DNA of 6,183 bases from Deltaproteobacteria bacterium. Lineage in GTDB: Bacteria; Desulfobacterota; Syntrophia; Syntrophales; UBA2185. The translations under genes were made by a program, and so were the position numbers. Below, in pieces: positions 1-5,893 of the stretch. Numbering within the stretch: position 1 is the first letter of the stretch; each line of letters starts with the position of its first letter. The stretch covers positions 1-6,183 of the forward strand of contig JAPLJQ010000325.1 in NCBI GenBank assembly GCA_026388495.1. The letters run 5' to 3'. The notes below the pieces were generated by a model that was not told where the DNA came from, searched no databases, and was given only the letters and a program-made list of their open reading frames with translations.

Positions 1-589
1 ATCCCGCATTTCTTACAATCTCAGGGATTGTAATATCGGTAAAGACCGATATCTGCACCTCGCCGTTCATGAGCTGCTTGACATTGGTGACGGGAAGAGG
101 AGAACTAACCAGATTTGTAAAACCCTTGCTCTTCAGGAACTGCTCGGTGAACCAGTCGGTAGTCGTGGCAATGGCAGCAATCTTTCTGGCTTCTTCCACG
201 CTGTTGATTCTGATACCGGAACCCTTCTTTGCGTAAAAGATCGCGCTATTTTTGCCGACCGGCCCTACCCATTGAAACAGCTTCTCCCGTTTTTCCGTTC
301 TCTCGGTACTGAAGAGCACCACATTCGGGTTGGTCAACGCCATGTTGTAGGCTTCATCCCAGGAGGTCAACCGGATGTTATCCGGAATACCCTGACGGGC
401 AATGATCTCCCGCACCACGTCCGTGACAAAACCGGTGACCTTTCCATCTTTCATGAAGGTAACCGGCGGGTATTCCTCCGTCAACATTTTCAGCTCAGAA
501 GTTCCGTTTATATTTTTCTGCGTGGCGCATACGCACCCGGCAAGAACAAGCAAACCCAACATCAAACATAAACAACCGCTTTTTTTCAT
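1..589 (-). CDS. Family 3 extracellular solute-binding lipoprotein, partial (C-terminus beyond left edge)
   Basis: Reading leftward from an ATG at 589-587, the frame stays open to the window edge and gives 196 residues. The N-terminus is a lipoprotein signal: a KK start, a hydrophobic stretch, then the lipobox L16-A17-G18-C19, so mature protein should be lipid-anchored on the periplasmic side. The rest fits the bacterial solute-binding protein family 3 (SBP_bac_3). Visible marks are EEYPPVTF (38-45), a GFVTDVVREI helix start (53-62), W77-D78-E79 and the family's STERTEKRE...FQWVGP block (94-110), where R97 is the usual ligand-contact arginine. Homologs are about 250 residues, so roughly 50-60 are missing. 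They bind amino acids or other small polar ligands for ABC uptake or sensing; the ligand cannot be told here. No permease or ATPase gene is visible. A purine-rich GGGGAAGGG lies upstream of the ATG as ribosome binding site. The gap to the upstream same-strand gene is 135 bases, so it may have its own promoter, but I see no convincing one. Confidence 0.85.
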   Translation of the reverse strand, partial: MKKSGCLCLMLGLLVLAGCVCATQKNINGTSELKMLTEEYPPVTFMKDGKVTGFVTDVVREIIARQGIPDNIRLTSWDEAYNMALTNPNVVLFSTERTEKREKLFQWVGPVGKNSAIFYAKKGSGIRINSVEEARKIAAIATTTDWFTEQFLKSKGFTNLVSSPLPVTNVKQLMNGEVQISVFTDITIPEIVRNAG

Positions 590-724
590 AAATTTTCCCT
601 TCCCCTTAAATGTGTTTGCAGCAATAAAGAACGCAGTGTCTTTATCGCTCCCTTGCCGAATAATCAAGATATTATTGTCATCATAGGCAGGGTAAGATAC
701 CTTTGTACGCGGAACACCCCTTCA

Positions 725-1423
725 TCATTTTCCCTTCTCTTCCTCCGTCTTCATGCTGGTCCGACGATGGTTTTCATCCATGATGATCCTGATCCGCTGT
801 GCCCAGGACTTGAAAGCCTCCTTGGCCGATCCCAGCTCTGAAAAACGTTCCGTGAATCCGGCAGTTTGCTCGGCAACGGCAACGGCAATGACGTCACTGC
901 TGACACTGTCCATGCCCATCAGCTCCGCGGAGGTGGCGCCGGAACCGGTCCATGAATCCGTGACGCCTTTCTTGATGATGCTGATGCCGATTCCCACGGG
1001 GAGAACGGATGTTATGGCGCTTTTGATGGGCTCGCTCTTCTTGATATTGGTGATGGCCACCCGGAGCCTCAGGACATCGGCGGCCGGATCGGCCACGATG
1101 GTGTATCCGTCTTTCAGGGCATTCACAAGCTCCAGGTCAAAGGCATCGGCCAGCTCTTTCATCTCGTTCGCATCGATCCCCCTGTCTTTGGACTTTGCGT
1201 CGTAGTAGAAGATGACGCTGTCGATCATCACCTTCTTATACTTGGAGAAGTCGACGCCCGGCTTGAACCAGCGCTTTCTGGCCCCGTCTTTCGGTCCTGG
1301 CTCGAGATTTTTGTAATAATCCCCGAGAAACCCGGAGTATTTCAGATCTCCCGCAAAACACGGGGACACCGCAAGGGAAATTCCAATGACGATGGCCATC
1401 ATGATCTTTAATCTACTTTTCAT
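725..1423 (-). CDS. Exported DUF3313 family protein
   Basis: Encodes 232 residues from the ATG at 1423-1421. An in-frame GTG two codons upstream (1429) is possible, but AGGGGG lies about five bases before the ATG and overlaps the GTG, so the ATG is preferred. Residues 1-24 form a signal peptide: KSRLK, a hydrophobic core, then C22-F23-A24 with likely signal peptidase I cleavage before G25. The mature part matches DUF3313 as I know it: YSGFLGDYYKNLEPGP near the start (29-44), a WFKPGVDFSKYKKVMIDSV segment, then a central A-DVLRLRVAITNI strand and a glycine-rich GIGISIIKKG region. Family members are typically envelope proteins, often lipoproteins, of unknown function. The C-terminus is very charged (MKTEEEKGK). 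It is transcribed from the promoter at 1553-1581 with a predicted leader of about 120 bases. The family call is from remembered sequence pattern. Confidence 0.8.
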   Translation of the reverse strand: MKSRLKIMMAIVIGISLAVSPCFAGDLKYSGFLGDYYKNLEPGPKDGARKRWFKPGVDFSKYKKVMIDSVIFYYDAKSKDRGIDANEMKELADAFDLELVNALKDGYTIVADPAADVLRLRVAITNIKKSEPIKSAITSVLPVGIGISIIKKGVTDSWTGSGATSAELMGMDSVSSDVIAVAVAEQTAGFTERFSELGSAKEAFKSWAQRIRIIMDENHRRTSMKTEEEKGK

Positions 1424-1552
1424 AAGCACCCCCTGTCTGGTTTTGTCTGTTTTATGGAATGCAGCGCCTCTTCCGGGATATCGCTGATGTCGCGCTGACG
1501 TTTAGCATCTCCGGATGGTTTGTTTGATAAGGAATTGCTTTTTGACGGGGAA

Positions 1553-1581
1553 AGTATAAGAAGGACGGTCTTGTGTGTCAA
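1553..1581 (-). promoter_or_regulatory. Sigma-70 type promoter for the DUF3313 gene
   Basis: On the minus strand, TTGACA (1581-1576) is a perfect -35 box. It is followed after exactly 17 bases by TATACT (1558-1553), a five-of-six match to the -10 consensus. Transcription should start near 1546 and run leftward into the DUF3313 gene. This is one of the two best promoter matches in the window. Confidence 0.75.
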
Positions 1582-1629
1582 GTAAATGTTGGCCACAAAA
1601 TATGGGGTGCGGCGCCGGAGGTTATCGTT

Positions 1630-1661
1630 CTTCGGGACCGCCTCCTGTACCGAAGGCTTTT
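1630..1661 (+). terminator. Terminator-like hairpin in the divergent region
   Basis: CTTCGG (1630-1635) pairs with CCGAAG (1650-1655). The stem may extend by two inner pairs (AC with GT) past a G/A mismatch, leaving an 8-base loop, CGCCTCCT. The stem is followed by GC and four T (1658-1661). No rightward gene lies upstream, so if real it would act as a leader attenuator for the 1816 pair or block stray transcription. The T tract is short, so this is weak. Confidence 0.25.
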
Positions 1662-1760
1662 ATGTGCCGGAATAAGTGGCGCTTTAATCTGAAAGATAGT
1701 ATAAGAAAAGACAGCGTTATTAAGGGACATCCATGATTATTATGCTTTCTATTAACGGGT

Positions 1761-1787
1761 GGCTGTTCTCACTTACGGATAACAGCC
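1761..1787 (+). repeat. Inverted repeat upstream of the membrane-protein pair
   Basis: GGCTGTT (1761-1767) and AACAGCC (1781-1787) are perfect inverted copies with a 13-base loop. They lie 28 bases before the ATG at 1816 and 16 bases before the GGGGG ribosome binding site at 1804-1808. No T tract follows, so it is not an intrinsic terminator. It could be an mRNA hairpin in the leader or an operator for a dimeric regulator. Confidence 0.4.
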
Positions 1788-1815
1788 GGCAAGAAAGGGA
1801 AATGGGGGTGGCCAA

Positions 1816-2295
1816 ATGTGGAAGGAATTGATGACAATGCCTCACGTGGTGTTCGGCGTATTCGGGATTCTCTTCGCCGTCTGGGTTGCCGTGGAAGCGG
1901 TAAACAGCAGTGAGGCGAATCAGTATAGATTGAAACTGGCCAGTATCGGTACAACGCTGTTCATGTGGCTTGCCTACCTGATGGGTGGTTGGTGGTATGT
2001 TGTCTATTATGGCACCGCCGACAGTAGCAGCGATAAATCAATCATCCTGGCCGGACCCTGGAAATGGTCCCATTCTTTTTTCATGGAGGCGAAGGAGCAT
2101 ATTTTCTTCATGCTGATCCTCCTGAGCATCCTGCTTCCTATCGTCACTTTCCGCAACCAGGTTTTCAAGGACAGGAAAATCCGCAACCTGACCATCGTGA
2201 TCGCATTGACGATCGTTGTTCTGGGACTGGGAATGGAAGGTTTCGGTGCAATGATCAGCAAAGGGGTCAAAGTGAGCCTGATGGGAGGAAAATAA
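1816..2295 (+). CDS. Four-helix membrane protein of unknown function, first gene of a pair
   Basis: Encodes 159 residues; I do not recognise the family. The ATG is preceded by GGGGG at 1804-1808, seven bases away. Hydrophobicity suggests four membrane helices at about 10-29, 41-65, 95-112 and 123-143. Between helices 2 and 3 is a loop with a Trp/Tyr-rich entry (GGWWYVVYYG, 57-66) and the segment WKWSHSFFMEAKEH (82-95). Its H86, E91, E94 and H95, with H10 at the start of helix 1, are all the histidines of the protein and sit at helix ends, as heme or metal ligands often do. The 112-123 loop (FRNQVFKDRKIR) is strongly basic, which by the positive-inside rule places it in the cytoplasm. No signal peptide is needed. 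The stop codon is one base from the next gene, so the two products probably act together. A small quinone- or heme-linked membrane subunit is possible but unproven. Confidence 0.8.
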   Translation: MWKELMTMPHVVFGVFGILFAVWVAVEAVNSSEANQYRLKLASIGTTLFMWLAYLMGGWWYVVYYGTADSSSDKSIILAGPWKWSHSFFMEAKEHIFFMLILLSILLPIVTFRNQVFKDRKIRNLTIVIALTIVVLGLGMEGFGAMISKGVKVSLMGGK

Positions 2296-2296
2296 C

Positions 2297-2629
2297 ATGA
2301 AAAAGCGATCTGGGAATCAAGCACTGGACAAGTTGTCCGTCGGGTTCGGGATATCGTTTCTGATCGCAAGCATTTTCAACGGCCTGCTGATCGTTGCCAA
2401 AGAAACCTATGCCCCTTTGAAGGCCTGGATGAAATCCCTTTTCGGCCATCACTGGACGACCCACGGGATTTTTGTCATCGTCCTGTTTATCGTTCTGGGA
2501 TACATTTTATCCAAAGTCGGCCTGGAGAAGAAGATAGACGCGGATAAAACCTCCGGGATGGTCATTGCCGGAACGGTGTTGGGGGGATTGATCATCGTGG
2601 GATTCTTCTTTAAACATCTTTTTGAGTAA
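2297..2629 (+). CDS. Three-helix membrane protein of unknown function, second gene of the pair
   Basis: Encodes 110 residues; not a family I can name. The start follows the previous stop by one base, and its GGAGG ribosome binding site (2284-2288) lies inside the end of the upstream gene, so the two are in one operon and probably translationally coupled. Predicted helices are at about 13-34, 56-73 and 87-106. Before helix 2 is a GHHWTTHG block (50-57) with H51, H52 and H56 grouped at the membrane surface; H107 follows helix 3. The loop after helix 2 is charged (KVGLEKKIDADK, 73-84). With its partner it would make a seven-helix unit with two histidine clusters. No terminator is obvious after the stop. 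Confidence 0.75.
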   Translation: MKKRSGNQALDKLSVGFGISFLIASIFNGLLIVAKETYAPLKAWMKSLFGHHWTTHGIFVIVLFIVLGYILSKVGLEKKIDADKTSGMVIAGTVLGGLIIVGFFFKHLFE

Positions 2630-2730
2630 TCGGTGTCAAGTGAAGATGTTATAGAAGATTGGGAGATGGGGTTCTATCGGTAAATTAGAGCGGGACTTAT
2701 TCTTGAGGAAATAACATTATTGTTTACCAA

Positions 2731-2775
2731 TTGAAGTCTTGCATCTTCATCGCTCTTGAAGTTTTGTTGACTTCA
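2731..2775. repeat. Short direct repeat with overlapping inverted repeat
   Basis: TTGAAGTCTTG (2731-2741) and TTGAAGTTTTG (2756-2766) match at 10 of 11 positions, spaced 25 bases start to start. The second copy also forms the perfect inverted repeat TGAAGT (2757-2762) / ACTTCA (2770-2775) with a 7-base loop. It could be a regulator binding site or chance in AT-rich DNA. No T tract follows on either strand. Confidence 0.25.
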
Positions 2776-3171
2776 GGAAGCTGTATATACGCACAGTAAG
2801 TGAGAAAAAGCACCGTCCAGACTTAGCATCTTTCCACCTGTATTCAATGAATCGGCTAAGAGAGCCGGTCCGGCATAGGCAAGGGCCGCGTATCGCCGCT
2901 CCATGGGATTTCACACGGCAGTTATGAAAGACGTCGTACGCTTTTCCCCTGATTGTCTGAGAATGCGGCAGATTCAATCAGGCGCCTCGTCAGGATCGAG
3001 AATGTTTTCTTCGATGTTCGGTTCATATCGAATGAAGGAGAAGGTATGACCTTCGTTCTTAAATTTCCGGCTCAATGAGATAACCATACCTGTGAAATGC
3101 GATGATGAAAAGTTTTACGAGTTTCACAAGGAAAATATTCTTTTATGCCAACATAGTTTTAACGATTTGAC

Positions 3172-3200
3172 TTGACATAACGAGAAACATTTCCTATGAA
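3172..3200 (+). promoter_or_regulatory. Sigma-70 type promoter for the sdhCAB operon
   Basis: TTGACA (3172-3177) is a perfect -35 box. After 17 bases comes TATGAA (3195-3200), four of six to the -10 consensus. Transcription should begin near 3207, giving a leader of about 90 bases before sdhC. The 8-base palindrome TCCCGGGA (3203-3210) sits on the predicted start point and could be an operator half or chance. A second overlapping -35-like TTGACT starts at 3167. Confidence 0.65.
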
Positions 3201-3263
3201 ACTCCCGGGACACTGGGCATGGTTTTATCATATTGCCAAAATAGTAAATATAGGAGGTAAGTC

Positions 3264-3296
3264 GTGCAAAATGCAAAATCAAACGAGGAGGTATAA
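3264..3296 (+). CDS. Possible ten-codon leader ORF coupled to sdhC
   Basis: A GTG at 3264 opens a ten-codon frame, MQNAKSNEEV then TAA (3294-3296). It has its own perfect AGGAGG (3252-3257) six bases before the GTG. It is not in frame with sdhC, so it is not an N-terminal extension. Its last codons GAG GAG GTA contain the sdhC AGGAGG, and its stop lies two bases before the sdhC ATG. Ribosomes translating it would therefore cover and then be released at the sdhC start. The peptide is not rich in any one amino acid, so classic attenuation is unlikely. It may be only a duplicated ribosome binding site. Confidence 0.35.
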   Translation: MQNAKSNEEV

Positions 3297-3298
3297 AG

Positions 3299-3967
3299 AT
3301 GGGGTTTCTAAGTAGTACAGTAGGCAAAAAGATTTTAATGGCGATCACGGGTTTTTTATTGATAATGTTCTTATGCGTTCATCTTCTTGGTAATTCTTTT
3401 ATTTATTTTGATTTGATCAATGCCTATGGTGAGCGTCTGCATAGCATGCCGCCGCTGGTATGGGCGGCCCGTATCGGCATGGTGATCTTGTTTGCCGTGC
3501 ATATCTTTTTCGGCATTACTCTGACCCTGGAGAACAATGCTGCGAGGCCGCAGGCGTATAAAGTGAAAAAGAGCCTCCGCGCAACGTTCGCAGGCAAAAC
3601 AATGATCTGGACAGGGCTCGTGATAGCTGCTTTTCTCATCTATCACATTCTTCACTTCGCCATGAAGGTCACAAATCCGGATATATCACACGAACTCGAT
3701 GAAGTGGGGCGTGACGATGTATTCAGAATGATCGTGTTCAGTTTTCAAAATGTTCTGATAGCCGGCGGTTATTTCGTCGCATTGATCGCTGTTTTTCTTC
3801 ATCTTTTCCATGGGATACAGAGCTTTGTGCAGACCTTCGGACTCAATAGCGACGCGTCGATTCCTGTCGTTGAAAAAACCGGTAAAGGAATCGCATTTAT
3901 CCTGTTTTTAGGGTATGTGTCAATTCCGGTTGCGGTCGTATTAGGCATATTAAAATATATAGGATAG
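3299..3967 (+). CDS. sdhC: Succinate dehydrogenase/fumarate reductase cytochrome b subunit (b558 family)
   Basis: Encodes 222 residues. It is the membrane anchor of the complex, passing electrons between the SdhB iron-sulfur clusters and the quinone pool. The ATG has a perfect AGGAGG (3286-3291) seven bases upstream. Five predicted helices lie at about 12-30, 55-77, 101-121, 148-172 and 196-218, the arrangement of the single-subunit anchors of Bacillus, Wolinella and Geobacter. Histidines in the helices are H28, H68, H116, H119, H168 and H171. H28, H68, H116 and H168 or H171 fall where the four axial ligands of two b hemes lie in that family (Bacillus SdhC His28/70/113/155 as I recall), so a diheme protein is likely. 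The N-terminal SSTVGKKILMAITGF (5-19) is typical of the b558 family. sdhA follows 12 bases after the stop. The gene uses TTA and TCA codons several times, unlike sdhA. Whether the enzyme mainly oxidises succinate or reduces fumarate cannot be told. Confidence 0.93.
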   Translation: MGFLSSTVGKKILMAITGFLLIMFLCVHLLGNSFIYFDLINAYGERLHSMPPLVWAARIGMVILFAVHIFFGITLTLENNAARPQAYKVKKSLRATFAGKTMIWTGLVIAAFLIYHILHFAMKVTNPDISHELDEVGRDDVFRMIVFSFQNVLIAGGYFVALIAVFLHLFHGIQSFVQTFGLNSDASIPVVEKTGKGIAFILFLGYVSIPVAVVLGILKYIG

Positions 3968-3979
3968 GGGGGATGAATC

Positions 3980-5893
3980 GTGATAATTGACGGAAAATGT
4001 CCATCGGGTCCACTTCCGGAAAAGTGGGATAAGCATCGCCAGGATATGAAAATGGTGAATCCAAACAATAAGCGGAAATATAAAATTCTCGTTGTCGGCA
4101 CCGGTCTTGCCGGCGCCTCCGCTGCTGCCTCCCTTGGAGAGCTCGGGTATAATGTTGAGTCTTTCTGTTATCAGGACAGCCCCCGGCGCGCCCACAGTAT
4201 CGCAGCCCAGGGCGGAATCAACGCAGCCAAGTGTTACCAGAACGACAACGACAGCATCTACCGCCTCTTTGTAGACACGGTCAAGGGCGGCGACTTCAGG
4301 GCCCGCGAGGCAAACGTGTATCGTCTCGCCACGGTCAGCAACAATATCATCGATCAGTGCGTAGCCCAGGGCGTTCCTTTTGCAAGGGATTATGCGGGCT
4401 ATCTTGATAACCGCTCCTTCGGCGGCGCGCAGGTCTCCCGCACCTTCTATGCAAGAGGGCAGACAGGCCAGCAGCTGCTCCTCGGCGCTTATTCGGCCCT
4501 TATGCGCCAGGTAAAGCTCGGAACCGTAAAGATCTTCCCGCGCACCGAAATGCAGGACCTTATCGTTGTTGACGGCGAGGCAAAGGGTATCACAATCCGC
4601 GACCTGATAACCGGAGAAATCCGCTGTCATGCCGGCGACGCCGTCCTTCTCTGCACCGGCGGCTATGTGAGGGTATTCAATCTGTCCACCATGGCCATGG
4701 GCGCCAACGTTACGGCAGCATGGACTGCGTACAAGAAGGGCGCCTTCTTCGCGAACCCCTGTTATACGCAGATCCATCCGACCTGCATCCCCGTAACGGG
4801 CACGCACCAGTCGAAGCTTACCCTCATGTCCGAGGCGTTGCGCAACGATGGCCGGATCTGGGTCCCCGCGAAAAAAGGTGAGAAGCGAGCGGCTAATGAT
4901 GTACCTGAAGGCGAAAGGGATTATTACCTTGAGCGCAAGTATCCGAGCTACGGCAACCTGGCACCTCGCGATATTTCCTCCCGCTCCGCCAAAGAGGCCT
5001 GCGATGACGGCCGCGGAGTCGGTGCGACGGGCTACGGGGTTAACCTCGATTTTGCCGATTCCATTAAACGTCTTGGAAAACAGGTGATCGTCGAGCGTTA
5101 CGGCAACCTCTTCGATATGTACCTGAAGATAACGGGTGAAGATGGCTATAAAGTGCCGATGCGGATCTATCCGGCGCCCCATTATGCCATGGGCGGTCTG
5201 TGGGTGGACTACAACCTTATGAGCAACATCCCCGGCCTCTTCGTCCTCGGCGAGGCGAACTTCTCCGACCATGGCGCAAACCGCCTCGGCGCAAGCGCGC
5301 TCATGCAGGGACTGGCGGACGGCTATTTCGTAATACCGTTCACCATATGTGGCTATCTCAATGCGACGAAGCCCGGCAAGGTGAAAGAGGACCATCCCGA
5401 ATTCAAGAAATCCATGGAGGAAACAGCAGCGACCAACAAGAAGCTTCTCTCCATTAAAGGCAAGAAGACCGTTGCCGAATTGCACCGCGAGCTCGGTGAT
5501 GTCATGTGGGAACAGCTCGGCATGGGCCGGAGCGAGGCAAGCTGCAAGAAAGCTATTGAAATGATACCCAAGATACGGGAAGAATTCTGGAATAACGTGC
5601 TCGTCCCCGGCAGCGGGAATGATTTGAACCAGCAGCTTGAAAATGCGGGCCGACTTGCCGACTTCCTCGAGTTCGGAGAACTTTTGGGTTACGACGCCCT
5701 GAACCGCGACGAGTCGTGCGGCGCACACTTCCGCGTCGAGCACCAGACTGCGGAAGGCGAAGCAGTACGCAATGACAAGGATTACTGCTATGTTGCAGCA
5801 TGGGAATTCAAAGGTGTTGGCCAGAAGCCCGAATTACACAAAGAACCATTGACATTCGAAACGCTGAAGTTGGTGGAAAGGAGTTACAAATAA
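3980..5893 (+). CDS. sdhA: Succinate dehydrogenase/fumarate reductase flavoprotein subunit
   Basis: Encodes 637 residues. It is the catalytic subunit interconverting succinate and fumarate, on the cytoplasmic face. The start is GTG: a run of G at 3967-3972, overlapping the sdhC stop, lies seven bases before it, and the N-terminal MIIDGKCPSGPLPEKW resembles Geobacter-type homologs. The FAD-binding Rossmann motif G40-T-G-L-A-G45 follows an extension of about 35 residues. H72 in RRAHSIAAQGGINAA is the expected covalent FAD-attachment histidine. Active-site marks are all present: H266-P-T, R288 in SEALRNDGR, R330 in APRDISSRS, H401 in HYAMGG and R435 in GANRLGASAL. A C-terminal helical domain and cap follow from about 450. 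Length matches the Geobacter/Bacteroidota-type enzymes, longer than the roughly 590-600 of E. coli. One oddity is GGYVRVFNLST (227-237), where related enzymes, as I recall, have GGYGNVF-LST. The stop overlaps the sdhB ATG by one base (TAATG). Confidence 0.96.
   Translation: MIIDGKCPSGPLPEKWDKHRQDMKMVNPNNKRKYKILVVGTGLAGASAAASLGELGYNVESFCYQDSPRRAHSIAAQGGINAAKCYQNDNDSIYRLFVDTVKGGDFRAREANVYRLATVSNNIIDQCVAQGVPFARDYAGYLDNRSFGGAQVSRTFYARGQTGQQLLLGAYSALMRQVKLGTVKIFPRTEMQDLIVVDGEAKGITIRDLITGEIRCHAGDAVLLCTGGYVRVFNLSTMAMGANVTAAWTAYKKGAFFANPCYTQIHPTCIPVTGTHQSKLTLMSEALRNDGRIWVPAKKGEKRAANDVPEGERDYYLERKYPSYGNLAPRDISSRSAKEACDDGRGVGATGYGVNLDFADSIKRLGKQVIVERYGNLFDMYLKITGEDGYKVPMRIYPAPHYAMGGLWVDYNLMSNIPGLFVLGEANFSDHGANRLGASALMQGLADGYFVIPFTICGYLNATKPGKVKEDHPEFKKSMEETAATNKKLLSIKGKKTVAELHRELGDVMWEQLGMGRSEASCKKAIEMIPKIREEFWNNVLVPGSGNDLNQQLENAGRLADFLEFGELLGYDALNRDESCGAHFRVEHQTAEGEAVRNDKDYCYVAAWEFKGVGQKPELHKEPLTFETLKLVERSYK

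Larger units (their letters stand above)
1424..1815. other. Divergent intergenic region, no gene seen
   Basis: About 390 bases separate the leftward DUF3313 gene from the rightward membrane-protein pair. It holds the leftward promoter at 1553-1581, a leader with the 6-base inverted repeat CAGCGC/GCGCTG (1462-1467, 1492-1497), a terminator-like hairpin at 1630-1661, and a second hairpin at 1761-1787 just before the 1816 gene. I see no credible ORF and no good sigma-70 promoter pointing right: -10-like boxes such as TATTAT at 1738 and TATAAG at 1700 lack a matching -35. The rightward genes may therefore use another sigma factor or an activator. Confidence 0.6.
2630..3298. other. Long intergenic region before sdhC, no convincing gene
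   Basis: About 670 bases lie between the membrane-protein pair and sdhC. The longest frame, on the minus strand at 2747-2977, starts with TTG, lacks a ribosome binding site and resembles no family. A 37-codon minus-strand ORF at 2974-3087 (ATG at 3087) has no well-spaced ribosome binding site. Structures present: a short direct repeat at 2731-2766; the inverted repeat TTCGAT/ATCGAA at 3010-3032, extended by three pairs past a bulge; and the tight hairpin GAAGGT-atg-ACCTTC at 3040-3054. The right end holds the sdh promoter (3172-3200) and leader. The 2640-3120 stretch could hold a small RNA or a decayed gene, but nothing proves either. Confidence 0.5.

Noticed and set aside
272..571. Plus-strand ORF of 99 codons
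   Set aside because: It lies antisense to the solute-binding lipoprotein, whose signal peptide and family motifs settle the coding strand.
623..646. Inverted repeat AATAAAGA/TCTTTATC between the two minus-strand genes, considered as terminator
   Set aside because: The stem is AT-rich with an 8-base loop and has no T tract on either side. It could terminate DUF3313 transcription only poorly.
753..1205. Plus-strand ORF of 150 codons
   Set aside because: Antisense to the DUF3313 gene, which has a signal peptide, ribosome binding site and promoter on the minus strand.
2679..2728. GGTAAA/TTTACC inverted repeat after the membrane pair, considered as terminator
   Set aside because: The arms are only six bases with a loop of about 38, and no T tract follows.
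2747..2977. 76-codon minus-strand ORF in the intergenic region
   Set aside because: TTG start, no ribosome binding site, no recognisable motif and unremarkable composition. I count it as a chance frame.
3271..3315. Alternative ATG ORF of 14 codons overlapping the sdhC start
   Set aside because: The upstream AGGAGG is 13 bases from this ATG, too far. The GTG at 3264 is better placed.
3950..5743. 597-codon minus-strand ORF opposite sdhA
   Set aside because: It is the codon-aligned antisense of sdhA, open only because sdhA avoids TTA, CTA and TCA. It shows no recognisable domain, and the sense strand is unmistakable sdhA.
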